DNA of 59,448 nucleotides, taken from Natronospirales bacterium. GTDB taxonomy: Bacteria; Pseudomonadota; Gammaproteobacteria; Natronospirales; REEB76. Positions 32,843-42,318 of this stretch are shown here, in pieces. The stretch is from positions 1 to 59,448 of the forward strand of contig JAJYUH010000016.1 in assembly GCA_021792635.1 (NCBI GenBank), read 5' to 3'. The notes under the pieces were generated by a model. It saw only the letters and a list, made by a program, of their open reading frames with translations, was not told where the DNA came from and did no database searches. A program made the position numbers and the translations under genes. The first letter of the stretch is position 1. Each line of letters opens with the position of its first letter.

Positions 32843-35800
32843 TCAGTACTTGATACCCACGCGCACGTAGAGGAAGCGCCCCGGCACGTCATACAGCGTC
32901 GGGTCGAAGCTGTTGAGCTGCTGCTGCGTGGATGACGGCGGCTCCTTGTTGAACAGGTTGCGGATACCGAAGGTAAATGTCATCTTGGCCGGATCGTAGC
33001 TGTAGTTCACCTGCACATCATGATAAATGGTCTGGCCCAGGTGGTTGGTGGACAGCGTGTTGTTGGCGTAGTTGGGATTCGAACACACTCCCAGATTGGT
33101 GAGGCTGAGCGGCGTGCCATCGAGGAAATCGGAGCACGGTTCCGTGAGACCGCTGATGTAACGCATGTCCCACTCCGCCCGCCAGTTGCCCCGGGTCCAC
33201 TGCAGCGAGGTCAGGGCCTTCCAGCGGGGCACGCCGAACGGGAACACCGTGCCGCCGCGCTCTACCCCGGCCAGTTGCGTGATGGTGGCCCCGCCGCCGG
33301 GGTTGGGGAATATCTGTTCAAAGTTGCGGGTATAGGTGGCGTGCAGACTGACCTTGAATTCACCCACCGAAGTAGTCGGCAAGACGTAACTTGCCCCCAC
33401 ATCGAAACCGTCTGTCCGGGTGCCGCCGATGTTGGTGACGCTGTCGTTGAGCACCTTGATTGCCCCCGCCGGCCCGCGCACGATGCGGGAGCAGTCAGCC
33501 AGATTTCCCGCCACGTAGCAGCCGGTCATGATGGCCTGACCGCTCAGCGGCTGGATGGTGTTTTCCAGCTCGATCCTGTAGTAATCCAGATTCATGTTCA
33601 GGCCCGGGGCCCAATTGGGACTGTAAACGAAGCCCACGGTGCGGGAGATGGAAGTCTCGGGCCTGAGAGCCGTGTTACCGCTCTCCAGAGTGTTGATCTG
33701 GCTGTTGGACTGTACATAGCTGGCGGGTACCGGTGTCACGCCGCCAAAGCCGTTGGCGCAGCGCTGCTGTATGGTTGCGGACACGCCGGTGCCGGTATAG
33801 TTGCTGCACGGGTCGCTGACCACAGATGACAGCAGCGTTGAACCGGCGAACAGCTCATCGATGTTCGGCGCCCGGAATCCCTGGGACCAGGTGCCGCGCA
33901 GCAGCAGATCATCACTAACCTCCCACTTCAACCCGGCACGGCTCGAGGTGTTGCCGCCGAAGGTGTTGTAGTTGGTGTGGCGCGAGGCGACATCCAGATC
34001 CAGCAGTTTGACCGCCGGCAGGTTGGCGAGCAGCGGGATGTCGAATTCCGTGTAGATTGAGTCCTCGCGGATGCGGCCCGAGGTGGGCGGCACCGCCACT
34101 TTCGGATTGAAGCTGTCGTAGCCGGACTGGGCGACCGAGTCGGGAATGAAGTAGCCGTCATGTTCCAGATACTGGTAGCCGGCGGCGAAGCCCAATGGAC
34201 CCGCCGGCAGGTTGGCGAGATTGCTGTTGCTGATGTCCGCATTGTAGATGCGCTGATTGTTCTGGAACTGGTTCTGCTGTGTGTAGGCGCTGTAGGCGAG
34301 CTGACTCTGGGTGATTGGACTGGTCTGGCCGCCGAAGAAATTAATCGGCACGCAACCCGGTACCGCGGCGCAGGCGGCAGGGCTGCCCATGGCCAACCGC
34401 AGATGATTCACGTTCAGACTGCCCAGGTTGGTGTCAATCTCCGTGTCCCTGGAAAAGATGTAACCCGCATCCCAGTCCCATTCCGAGCCGCCGGCATTGA
34501 AATAACCGCTGAAGCCGCCGCTGAAACGGTAGGTGTCCTCGTTTTCCTGGTAGATGCGGGGCCCATCCTCCAGCATGCGCCGGCCCAGCAGGCCCAGATA
34601 ACCGGCGGCCGGCGTTCCGGCATTGGGCTGGGTGCTGGGCTGGTAGGCGTTGGTGTTGAGATCAAAGCCAAACGGGTTGTATTGCTGATTGCCCGGAATG
34701 TCCGTGACGATGCTGGTGGAGGCAAAGAACAGCGGGGTGGGTGCCGCCTGCTGGGTGGAATTGCGGTGGCTGTAAACCATATCCGCACTGAAGGTCAGAT
34801 TGTCCGCCAGGTCCGTGTGTCCCGCTATGTAGCCGCTGTAGCGTTCTTCAGGCGTCAGCACGTAATTGTAGGGCGCGTAATTGAAACGGTCCGACTGCTG
34901 GAACGGAGCGAACTGATTGGCCGCCGTGCCGGGTTGTCCCGGAATCAGCGTCAGATCGCAGAACGGCTGGTAATCCGGCGCGGTGGCCGATCCGAAATTG
35001 GTGGTAGGGCATTGGGTCGAGGTCAGGCCGGTGCCGGGCGCGGGTGCGTTGTTTGGATTGGTACCGTTAGGTGTGATGGAGGTTGGCACGAACACAAAAC
35101 GGCCTTGGGGCGTGGCCGAACTTCCGCGAGTCAGTCCCGTGCCAAAGGTCGGCTCCTTGGAGATCGTGCGGTTGCCGGACGAGATGCCATCCTGCTGCAT
35201 ATAGGAGACGCTGAATACCAAGTTGCCGTGGTCATTGCCGATGCCGCTGGTGAAGTCGTAGCTCTGGGTTTTGCCGTCCCAGCCGCCGCCGTCTCCATGA
35301 CCGTCATACATGCCCACATAGGCATTGGCTTCAGTGCCGGTGAAGTTTCTGATGGTGATGATGTTGACCACGCCGGAGATGGCGTCGGAACCGTAAATGG
35401 CCGAGGCGCCGTCCTGCAGAATTTCAATATGGTCAATAATCGCAGTAGGTATGGTGTTGAGGTCCACGGTGCCATCCAATCCCGTGATCCAGCGCTTGCC
35501 GTTCACCAGCACCAGGACGCGGTTGGCACCCAGATTGCGCAGATCCATATTGGTCTGGCCGCCGCCGGTATAGGTGAAATTGCCGCCGTCATTGGCGAGC
35601 GTGTTCAGCGCGCCGCCTGAAGCGGTAAGCCGCTGCAGAATCTGGCCGATGGTACTGAGGCCGGTGGCCTTGATCTGCTGCCGGGTGATGACTTCGATAG
35701 GCTGAGCCTGTTCGACGCTGGTGCGTTTGATCATGGTGCCCGTGACTTCGATCTTGCCAAGCTGCGCCGTGATGCTTGCATTGGCGTTCTGATCCTGGGC

Positions 35801-35890
35801 CAGCGCTGCCGGACCGGCCATAAATGACGTGGCCACACCGCAGGCCAGGGCGGCCTGGACAGCCTGTTTCAGCAGGTTGCGATTGGACAT
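32843..35890 (-). CDS. TonB-dependent outer membrane receptor
   Basis: 1015 residues. Signal peptide (cleavage near ALAQ-DQ), a TonB-box-like GKIEVTGTMIKRTSVEQAQP, plug domain (about 55-170, with LVLVNGKRW, SAIYGSDAISGVVNI), then a 22-strand barrel ending in the canonical aromatic GRFLYVRVGIKY. No secretin/TonB N-terminal signalling domain, so no sigma/anti-sigma control is expected. Large extracellular loops rich in Asn, Gln, Pro and Thr. Ligand not readable. Proximity to peptidases and sulfotransferases suggests peptide-like cargo, as inference. A GGGGAGAAA site precedes the ATG at 35890. Confidence 0.93.
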   Translation of the reverse strand: MSNRNLLKQAVQAALACGVATSFMAGPAALAQDQNANASITAQLGKIEVTGTMIKRTSVEQAQPIEVITRQQIKATGLSTIGQILQRLTASGGALNTLANDGGNFTYTGGGQTNMDLRNLGANRVLVLVNGKRWITGLDGTVDLNTIPTAIIDHIEILQDGASAIYGSDAISGVVNIITIRNFTGTEANAYVGMYDGHGDGGGWDGKTQSYDFTSGIGNDHGNLVFSVSYMQQDGISSGNRTISKEPTFGTGLTRGSSATPQGRFVFVPTSITPNGTNPNNAPAPGTGLTSTQCPTTNFGSATAPDYQPFCDLTLIPGQPGTAANQFAPFQQSDRFNYAPYNYVLTPEERYSGYIAGHTDLADNLTFSADMVYSHRNSTQQAAPTPLFFASTSIVTDIPGNQQYNPFGFDLNTNAYQPSTQPNAGTPAAGYLGLLGRRMLEDGPRIYQENEDTYRFSGGFSGYFNAGGSEWDWDAGYIFSRDTEIDTNLGSLNVNHLRLAMGSPAACAAVPGCVPINFFGGQTSPITQSQLAYSAYTQQNQFQNNQRIYNADISNSNLANLPAGPLGFAAGYQYLEHDGYFIPDSVAQSGYDSFNPKVAVPPTSGRIREDSIYTEFDIPLLANLPAVKLLDLDVASRHTNYNTFGGNTSSRAGLKWEVSDDLLLRGTWSQGFRAPNIDELFAGSTLLSSVVSDPCSNYTGTGVSATIQQRCANGFGGVTPVPASYVQSNSQINTLESGNTALRPETSISRTVGFVYSPNWAPGLNMNLDYYRIELENTIQPLSGQAIMTGCYVAGNLADCSRIVRGPAGAIKVLNDSVTNIGGTRTDGFDVGASYVLPTTSVGEFKVSLHATYTRNFEQIFPNPGGGATITQLAGVERGGTVFPFGVPRWKALTSLQWTRGNWRAEWDMRYISGLTEPCSDFLDGTPLSLTNLGVCSNPNYANNTLSTNHLGQTIYHDVQVNYSYDPAKMTFTFGIRNLFNKEPPSSTQQQLNSFDPTLYDVPGRFLYVRVGIKY

Positions 35891-36203
35891 TGTGATTTCT
35901 CCCCGTAGTCTCTTTAAGTTTTAGTGATTCGATTCAGGCGTGACCAACGATCTTCCCCAAGTGACGTGTTGCCGTTACAAGACAACCGACCATGCGGCCA
36001 AGCAACACGTTAAATCCCCAAGTTTTCCCGTTATTCAGCGCTGTCTCTAAATAATAGCCCAAGATTTAAAAACCGCACATGTTGTAATATAACAACAACC
36101 ATCAGCACATTTAGTACATGAAAAAAGTTTTGCAAGACCATGACGAACACGGGTATTCATTACCGGGGCTGGCGTAATCTCGAAAATACTCAGGCGGAAA
36201 TCC
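35891..36203. promoter_or_regulatory. Divergent AT-rich promoter region with an 18-bp palindrome
   Basis: A 313-base AT-rich gap between the TonB receptor and TPR-sulfotransferase 2 starts. At 36080-36097 it carries TGTTGTAATATAACAACA, perfect 6-bp arms around a nearly symmetric AATATA spacer, a plausible operator for a dimeric repressor. Stretches such as AATAATAG near 36052 and AAGATTTAAAAACC near 36061 are suitable for -10 elements on either strand. The position would allow joint control of receptor and sulfotransferases. Confidence 0.5.
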
Positions 36204-37679
36204 ATGCACGAATCGGACATAACATCGGCATGCGATGCAGTGCCAACGGATCCTCAAGCGGCATGCTCGGGGGCAGACGATCCGCGCGCACGCCGTCGCC
36301 TGGCCTTATCGCTGCTGCAACATCGCCGGCTTGCAGAGGCGGAAGCCGTGGCGCAGGCCGCCCTGGCAGGCCGGTCTGAGCCGGCGGAGTGGCTGGATTT
36401 CCTGGGTATGGTCCTGATGCTGCGGGGCCGGTTTAATGAAGCCTGTGCGCATCTGGAACGCGCCCGGGAACTTGCGCCGGAGTATGCGGATACTTACGTT
36501 AACCTGGCCGTTCTTCACGAGCAGGCCAACCGCCTGGATGCGGCGCTGGAAGTGATTGCAGGAGGCCTGAAACGCTGGCCTGGATCCATGGCGCTGCGGT
36601 TTATGCGCGCCCGTTGCCAGCGCCGCAGCGGCGCATGCAAGGAGGCGCAACTCACACTTTGGGAGTTGCTGCGCGGGCCGCTGACCACCAAGTTACACCT
36701 GGACATAGAATTCGAGCTGGCCTGGTGCGCCGATGCCGCGGGCGAGATCCGTGAAGCGTTCCGGCATTTTTCCCGGGCGAACGCACTGGCTGAAACACTC
36801 CCCTCCTGCGAGGCGGCGCGGAATGCAAATTATCTGCAAATGATTGTTTCCCTCAGGCAGCGGTTTGACAGAAATTGGGTGGCTTCATGGGATGAGCTTC
36901 CGCGGACCGCAAGCGAGCACGATCCGGTTTTCATCGTGGGGTTTCCACGCTCCGGCACCACACTGCTCGACACCATGCTGGGAGCCCATCCGGAATTCGC
37001 GTTGCTGGAAGAGCAGCCGGCGCTGCAATCCATGCTGGATTTCCTGGCGACGTATCCGGGTGGTTATCCCGGTGCACTTGCACCGCTCACTGCGAAGCAA
37101 CAGGCCGCCGCGCGAGCAACGTATCAGGGAGCCGCCGCCGCGGTCATCGGCCCGATCGGTACCCGCCGGCTGCTGGACAAATCGCCTTTCCATACAGCAC
37201 ATGCGGGTGGTATCCAGCGCATCTTCCCCGGCGCCCCCATTCTGTTTGTGACCCGGCACCCGCTTGATGTGGTGTTATCCTGTTTCTTTACCAATTTTGA
37301 GCTGAACGGCGGCACCGTATATTTCACCACGCTCGCAAGCACGGTAAAGCTGTATTGCGAAATGATGTCGCTGTGGCTGTGCTATGTACGGCGGCTGCAG
37401 CCGAATTTCAGGCAGGTGAGATACGAAGACCTGCTGGCGGAACCGGAGCGGGAATTGCGCAGTATTCTGCAATTTATCGGCTTGCCCTGGTCGGACGCGG
37501 TGAAGGATCACGTCTCGCAGGCGGCCGCCCGTGGCCGTATCGCCAGCGCAAGCTACGGCCAAGTCGGTCGGCCGCTGTATCACGAGGCGCGTGACCGGTG
37601 GCGGCGCTACGCACAATACCTGGAACCCTATAGAGAGCAGTTACTCGCCTATGTCGAAGTCTTCGGTTACACAGACTGA
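36204..37679 (+). CDS. TPR-repeat sulfotransferase 2
   Basis: 491 residues. A shorter TPR region than its relatives (about 30-190: WLDFLGMVLMLRGRFNEACA, YVNLAVLHEQANRLDAA) precedes the sulfotransferase domain. The PAPS 5' loop GFPRSGTTLLDTML is at about 246-259, and VTRHPLDVVLSCF is the 3'-phosphate motif. EEQPALQSML after the P-loop matches the acceptor-side region of protein sulfotransferases. Predicted cytoplasmic. The GGCGGAAA before ATG 36204 is a usable ribosome-binding site. It overlaps the next sulfotransferase gene by 29 bases, so both are one transcript. Confidence 0.88.
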   Translation: MHESDITSACDAVPTDPQAACSGADDPRARRRLALSLLQHRRLAEAEAVAQAALAGRSEPAEWLDFLGMVLMLRGRFNEACAHLERARELAPEYADTYVNLAVLHEQANRLDAALEVIAGGLKRWPGSMALRFMRARCQRRSGACKEAQLTLWELLRGPLTTKLHLDIEFELAWCADAAGEIREAFRHFSRANALAETLPSCEAARNANYLQMIVSLRQRFDRNWVASWDELPRTASEHDPVFIVGFPRSGTTLLDTMLGAHPEFALLEEQPALQSMLDFLATYPGGYPGALAPLTAKQQAAARATYQGAAAAVIGPIGTRRLLDKSPFHTAHAGGIQRIFPGAPILFVTRHPLDVVLSCFFTNFELNGGTVYFTTLASTVKLYCEMMSLWLCYVRRLQPNFRQVRYEDLLAEPERELRSILQFIGLPWSDAVKDHVSQAAARGRIASASYGQVGRPLYHEARDRWRRYAQYLEPYREQLLAYVEVFGYTD

Positions 37680-39459
37680 AAACAGCGTACCGACGCAATT
37701 ACAGGCGCTCGTGCAGGAAGCAGTTGCTGCGCATCAGCGCGGCGACTTCGCCGCCGCGGAAGCAGGTTATCGTGCCGCTCTGCGACAATCGCCGGCACAT
37801 GCCGACGCCACCCATTTTCTCGGTTTGCTGGCCCACCAGACCGGCCATGCCGATGCGGCGCTCGGGATGCTGCAGCACGCCATCAAACTCGGTCCCACAA
37901 GCTATCTCTACCGCCACAATCTGGGCGGTGTGTTCCGTGCGCTCGGACGGCATGTTGAGGCCGAACGCTGTTACCGCGAGGCGCTCGCGCTCAAGCCTGA
38001 TTACGTGGATGCCCGTATCGGGCTTGCGCAGGTGTATATGGCGCAAAACCGCTTTGCGGAAGCGCTGGCAGGTTATGCGCAAGCCCTTGCACTGGAGCCG
38101 TGCCGCTTTGAGGCCTTGATGGGCCGTGGCGCCGCGCTTGCCGAGCTGGTGCGTCGCAGCGAAGCGCTGGCCTGCTATCAGGAAGCACGCGCACTCGCTG
38201 CGCAAGATGCGGACAAGCTGCAGAGTGTGGGGCTCGCTTTCCACCGTCTGGATGCTCCTGAAGTGGCACGCACCTGTCTGGAAGACGCACTGGCCATCCG
38301 CCCGGATTTTGCGGAGGCACACAACAGTCTGGGCATCATCCTGGGTGATCTGGGTGATTTGCGGGGTGCGGAAGCCTGTTACCGCGAAGCGTTGCACATC
38401 AAACCGGACCACGTGGGAGCCTACTACAATCTCATCAGCCTCATTCGCTTAAAACCGGGAGATCCGTTCTGGCGGCCACTCATGGAGCTGACAGAAAATC
38501 TGGAATTGAAGCCGGCAAATGAGGCCATACTTTTGCACTTCGCCCTGGGCAAGCTCTGGGAGGATGCCGGCGAATATGAGCGCGCGTTCCGCCATTTCCT
38601 CGAGGGCAATCGGCTGAAACGTGCCGGCTCGAATTATGACGAAGCACGCCAGGTGGCTTTTTACCACAACTATATCCGCTACTTCGATTCCGTCTTCATG
38701 AATTCCCACAGCGGTGCAGGGAGGGATGATGAGTTGCCGGTATTCATCGTCGGAATGTCGCGCTCCGGCACCACATTGGTGGAACAGATTCTGGCGAGCC
38801 ATCCCCTGGTGCATGGTGCCGGTGAACTGCATCTGCTGCGCCAGTGCCTGTATCTGGAACTGGGTTCGGTGGCGAGTGATGACGAACTGCCGCAGCGGCT
38901 TGTTTGCCTGGATGACAAGGGTATGAATCGCATCGGCGCGCGCTACTCCGCCGCGGCGAGAGAACTGGCGCCCGCGGCCGCGCGAGTCACGGACAAGCTG
39001 CCGGGCAACATGGCGCTTGTGGGTCTGATCCACCTGATTTTCCCGCGGGCCCGAATCATTCACTGCGTGCGTGAACCGCTGGACACCTGCGTTTCCTGTT
39101 TCTCGAAACACTTTACCACCGGCCATGATTTCAGCTATGAGCTTGGCGAGCTGGGCCGTTTCTACAGGCTGTATGAAGAACTCATGCAACACTGGCGCAC
39201 GGTGCTGCCACCGGGGCGTATGCTGGAAGTGCGTTACGAAGACATGGTGGCGGATATGGAAGCACAGGCACGCAGATTGCTGGCGTATTGCGGCCTGCCT
39301 TGGAACGACGTCTGCCTGCGGTTCTACGAATCCGCGCGGCCGGTCAGGACCGCGAGCCTTGCGCAAGTGCGCCGGCCGATCTATGCCAGTTCGGTGGGAC
39401 GCTGGAAGCGATACGAAAGCTATCTGCTTCCCCTGCGGCAGGTCCTGGCCGGGAAATGA
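37651..39459 (+). CDS. TPR-repeat sulfotransferase 3
   Basis: 602 residues, with the longest TPR array of the three (about nine repeats from 15 to 330, such as ADATHFLGLLAHQTGHADAA, YRHNLGGVFRALGRHVEAE, AHNSLGIILGDLGDLRGAE). The sulfotransferase domain carries GMSRSGTTLVEQIL at about 368-381 (Ser in place of Pro in the P-loop) and CVREPLDTCVSCF as the 3'-phosphate motif. ATG 37651 lies inside the end of the preceding gene; a longer in-frame reading from 37531 is rejected because it would lie within that gene and has no TPR character. TPR number differs among the three paralogues, suggesting different partners. Confidence 0.88.
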   Translation: MSKSSVTQTENSVPTQLQALVQEAVAAHQRGDFAAAEAGYRAALRQSPAHADATHFLGLLAHQTGHADAALGMLQHAIKLGPTSYLYRHNLGGVFRALGRHVEAERCYREALALKPDYVDARIGLAQVYMAQNRFAEALAGYAQALALEPCRFEALMGRGAALAELVRRSEALACYQEARALAAQDADKLQSVGLAFHRLDAPEVARTCLEDALAIRPDFAEAHNSLGIILGDLGDLRGAEACYREALHIKPDHVGAYYNLISLIRLKPGDPFWRPLMELTENLELKPANEAILLHFALGKLWEDAGEYERAFRHFLEGNRLKRAGSNYDEARQVAFYHNYIRYFDSVFMNSHSGAGRDDELPVFIVGMSRSGTTLVEQILASHPLVHGAGELHLLRQCLYLELGSVASDDELPQRLVCLDDKGMNRIGARYSAAARELAPAAARVTDKLPGNMALVGLIHLIFPRARIIHCVREPLDTCVSCFSKHFTTGHDFSYELGELGRFYRLYEELMQHWRTVLPPGRMLEVRYEDMVADMEAQARRLLAYCGLPWNDVCLRFYESARPVRTASLAQVRRPIYASSVGRWKRYESYLLPLRQVLAGK

Positions 39460-39477
39460 GCGTCGCGCGGGAGGGAA

Positions 39478-39873
39478 TCAACGCGGCGGCTGATAGGGGA
39501 TGGTTTTGACCGCCGTGCCCGCCGTGGGTGCGCTGGAGGACGTACCGTTGCCCAGACACTTGTAGATGCCGAAGGTTTGCGAACCATTGGCCATCGGCGT
39601 CAGCGGGGAAACCGTATCGCCGCCCTGCGTAGCCGCCTGATTGACGGCGAGATTCTGCAGGTCATGTTCCACATCCGACGCCGGGCGCTCCAGGAATCCC
39701 ACCTTGTCGGCGATGGCTACCTGCGTTTTGCTCAGCAGCCGGCAACTGGTGACGCGATCCTGCGGCAACACCATGATACCTTTCTGTTTCGCCTGCGGAT
39801 TCACCGACACCCAGGTACAACCGGCCGTCGCCAGCAGTGCGCCTGTCATCAAAATCAAGGGCCACGCTTTCAT
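39478..39873 (-). CDS. DUF4156-type lipoprotein
   Basis: 131 residues. A signal peptide with lipobox (LLATAGC) is followed by TWVSVNPQAK and a compact domain with CRLLSKTQVAIADKVGF and LAVNQAATQGGDTV, the pattern of the DUF4156 envelope lipoproteins (E. coli YjeI group). Function unknown. The start at 39873 has GGAGG six bases upstream; the ATG at 39879 abuts the same site and is unlikely. It is divergent from the DUF2845 gene and convergent with sulfotransferase 3. Confidence 0.82.
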   Translation of the reverse strand: MKAWPLILMTGALLATAGCTWVSVNPQAKQKGIMVLPQDRVTSCRLLSKTQVAIADKVGFLERPASDVEHDLQNLAVNQAATQGGDTVSPLTPMANGSQTFGIYKCLGNGTSSSAPTAGTAVKTIPYQPPR

Positions 39874-39967
39874 AAACATCCTCCTGAAATTCAAGTCACT
39901 TGCACTGACATAGTTTATAGTAATCGTCGCAGACGGGTGGAGATTATGTAACCGGAGGGAATCGGTA

Positions 39968-40552
39968 ATGAACGAAATTCGCCTACTCGCACTGGGAGCG
40001 ATTCTGCTGCTATCGGCCACACCACGGGCGTTCGCCTGGCGCTGTGATCGCGGAATGGTGAATACCGGCGATCGCGCCAGTGTGGTGCGCAGCAAATGCG
40101 GCAAGCCGGATTTCATATACAGTGATGCAGGCGTCTATCGGCGCGGCCATTTGACCTCAATAATAGATGAGCGCTGGTACTACAACTACGGCCCCAGCCA
40201 GTTGTTGCGCGTGCTGCGCCTGCACAAGGGCGTGTTATGGGAAATAGACACGCCGGCTTACGGCTTCAATATGTCAAGGCGTCGCTGTACGCCGCAGGAT
40301 ATCCGCCTCGGTATGAGCGCATATGAATTGATCGCCCGCTGCGGCAGGCCCAGGAGCAAGCGTGAGCGTTCCGCCCATCCCGGCGGCGGGAGACGCGGAC
40401 GCTCCGGCGGCGCGGTAGCAATCCGTACGCAACTATGGATCTACGATTTCGGTTCCGCTTACCTGCTGCAGCAGGTCACGATTTCCGATGCCCAGGTGCA
40501 AAGCCTGGATACTATGCGGCGGCAGGCGCGCCGCTCAAAGCAGCACGACTGA
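39968..40552 (+). CDS. DUF2845-type exported protein
   Basis: 194 residues with a signal peptide (cleavage near AFA-WR). Two copies of the DUF2845 motif are visible: RCDRGMVNTGDRASVVRSKC followed by GKPDF, and RCTPQDIRLGMSAYELIARC followed by GRP. This is a small Cys-containing periplasmic fold related to SmpA/OmlA-like domains. Function unknown. Arg/Gly-rich insert near 130-150. GGAGGG before the ATG supports the start. The 3' end overlaps the small minus-strand gene at 40512-40781. Confidence 0.82.
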   Translation: MNEIRLLALGAILLLSATPRAFAWRCDRGMVNTGDRASVVRSKCGKPDFIYSDAGVYRRGHLTSIIDERWYYNYGPSQLLRVLRLHKGVLWEIDTPAYGFNMSRRRCTPQDIRLGMSAYELIARCGRPRSKRERSAHPGGGRRGRSGGAVAIRTQLWIYDFGSAYLLQQVTISDAQVQSLDTMRRQARRSKQHD

Positions 40553-40781
40553 ACGTACCTTCAATGGCTGGTTGCGCCGGCCGGCGTCCGGCGGACGAAG
40601 CGCGCGGGCAGGCCGTAGTAACGCAGCGATTCGGGTTTTCCCCTGGCATCCAGGCCGTCATGATTTTGTGCACGCAGGCGTTCAGATCGCCCAGCGGAGC
40701 GGCGGATTGCGCCGCTGATGCGCCGGCAGTCACCAGCAAGGCAATACAACCGACGCACAGGACAAGTTTCGGCCTGCGCAT
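40512..40781 (-). CDS. Small exported protein, unknown
   Basis: 89 residues. Signal-peptide-like start (MRRPKLVLCVGCIALLVTAG, cleavage near ASA-AQ) and a mature part with two Cys in LNACVHKIM and NRCVTTACP. GGAG lies seven bases upstream of the ATG, which is why I call it despite its short length. No recognised family. The last 40 bases overlap the convergent DUF2845 gene, so the true end could be a frame decayed at its 3' side. Confidence 0.5.
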   Translation of the reverse strand: MRRPKLVLCVGCIALLVTAGASAAQSAAPLGDLNACVHKIMTAWMPGENPNRCVTTACPRASSAGRRPAQPAIEGTFSRAALSGAPAAA

Positions 40782-40957
40782 GATGATGACTCCGGGATGG
40801 ATTGCCTGGGCAAGGACTGTTTTGTTGCGCGCTTCCCGCGGTACGGGGGTATGCTGCCATTCTGCAAGTCTCCGCACGCTTGCAACATGCAGAAAACCGG
40901 GAATTTATTTCGACGTTTTTTGATTCTGGAAAATCCCGGGGATGGGTTTTTCAGAGC

Positions 40958-41213
40958 AGGTTCCTTGAAGTTCAGCAATTCGATATCGAAGACCAGCATG
41001 CCGTGCGGTACCCCGGGACGGTTGCGGTTGTCATGCGCGAGTTTACCCGGAATCCACGCGCGTAGTCTTTCCCCGGCGACCATCGGCGGCACGATCTCCT
41101 GCCGGCAGCAGCATGCAGACGGCGCCTGGCGGTGCGGCCGCGTCTGCGGGTGCTTTATAGGGATTGGTCGTACAACCGGCCAGCAGCAGACACAGGGCGG
41201 CGAGTAGCGTCAT
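40958..41213 (-). pseudogene. Decayed FKBP-type peptidyl-prolyl isomerase lipoprotein gene
   Basis: The 5' part (ATG 41213) encodes a lipoprotein signal with LLLAGC and the Pro/Ala-rich start TTNPYKAPADAAAPPG. About 100 bases later another frame encodes the FKBP C-terminal strands: MVAGERLRAWIPGKLAH (about 41083-41033) and PGVPHGMLVFDIELL. The roughly 70 residues of FKBP core that should lie between are missing and the frames do not match, so an internal deletion with frameshift killed the gene. The downstream frame then runs on without a proper stop. Confidence 0.72.
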
Positions 41214-41402
41214 GGCACCACGGGTGGACTGGTACACGGACAGGCTCCTGACACCTCCAGGTTATGTTTACTTTAACGCGGTGCTGCGGCGGCGTCATCC
41301 GCAATCCTTGAGGCAGGCTGACGGGCAACGTTGGAGTCGGCATTTGCGCCTGTTCGCGTTACACTGCAATCTGAATCTGTGAATGATCGTGAGGAGGCGA
41401 TG

Positions 41403-42239
41403 ATGCCCGCGACTGATGATCGGATTTCCAGTATCCACCAGCGGTGGACGCTGGATGATATCCCCTGGCAGGCCATCCGGCGTGATAAGGTAACGCGTCA
41501 GGAAGAGCTCTTTTATCTGGTTTCCACCGCCTCCTTTATCGAAATCACGACCGATCTTTACACGCGCAACCTCATAGAGTATTTCGCCGGTGACGATGAC
41601 GTGACCGCCTGGCTCGAGCGACACTGGCTGCACGAGGAACTGCAGCACGGTGAGGCTCTCAAGCGTTACGTGCAAACCGCCTGGCCGGTATTCGATTGGG
41701 AGGCTACCTATAAGGGGTATCTGCGCGAATACGCCGCCTGCTGCAAGCTGGATGCACTCGAACCCACGCGCAGCATGGAAATGGCGGCGCGTTGCGTGGT
41801 GGAGATGGGCACCGCCAGTTTCTACACGGCTTTAAGCCGCCTGAGTCCGGACCCGGTACTCAGCGTGCTTACCTGGCACATTCGCGAAGACGAGGTGCAT
41901 CACTACAAATATTTCTACCGTTACTTCCGTCATTACCGCGAACTGGAAAGTGCGGGCCGCAGCCGCACGCTGCGGGCTCTGTGGCATCGCCTGCGGATGA
42001 TTGACGGTGAAGACGGCCTCATCGCCTGCAAGCACGTGTATGGCGCTCTGCACCCCGATACGCCTTTTGATATGCGTGTGTACCGGCAGGTACAGAAACG
42101 CTGCCGGCGGATGGCGGGACGTTATTTCCCCCACGAAATGAGCGTCAAAATGCTGCTCAAACCGCTGGACCTGAACCCACGGGTGGAGCAGGTGGCGGCG
42201 CCGATCCTGCAGGGTCTGGCGCGGCACATGGTGACGTGA
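41403..42239 (+). CDS. Ferritin-like di-iron protein
   Basis: 278 residues, all alpha-helical, with ferritin-like di-iron ligands: Glu in FIEITTDLY, the EELQH motif in RHWLHEELQHGEAL, Glu in VVEMGTASFY and the EDEVHH motif in WHIREDEVHHYKYF. The arrangement resembles acyl-ACP desaturase-like proteins and related small ferritin-like oxygenases. No substrate can be assigned. GAGGAGG five bases before ATG 41403 decides the start over the adjacent ATG 41400. Monocistronic as far as seen. Confidence 0.8.
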   Translation: MPATDDRISSIHQRWTLDDIPWQAIRRDKVTRQEELFYLVSTASFIEITTDLYTRNLIEYFAGDDDVTAWLERHWLHEELQHGEALKRYVQTAWPVFDWEATYKGYLREYAACCKLDALEPTRSMEMAARCVVEMGTASFYTALSRLSPDPVLSVLTWHIREDEVHHYKYFYRYFRHYRELESAGRSRTLRALWHRLRMIDGEDGLIACKHVYGALHPDTPFDMRVYRQVQKRCRRMAGRYFPHEMSVKMLLKPLDLNPRVEQVAAPILQGLARHMVT

Positions 42240-42268
42240 AACCGGCACGATTGAAATAAAAGCACGGG

Positions 42269-42291
42269 GCCGTACCACAGCGGGGTACGGC
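42269..42291 (+). terminator. Hairpin after the ferritin-like gene
   Basis: GCCGTACC at 42269-42276 pairs perfectly with GGTACGGC at 42284-42291 around a 7-base loop, 30 bases after the stop. No T-run follows, so termination is uncertain; it also separates this gene from the exporter operon. Confidence 0.4.
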
Positions 42292-42318
42292 GCAGGCATG
42301 CGCTACCCGTATTTCTTT

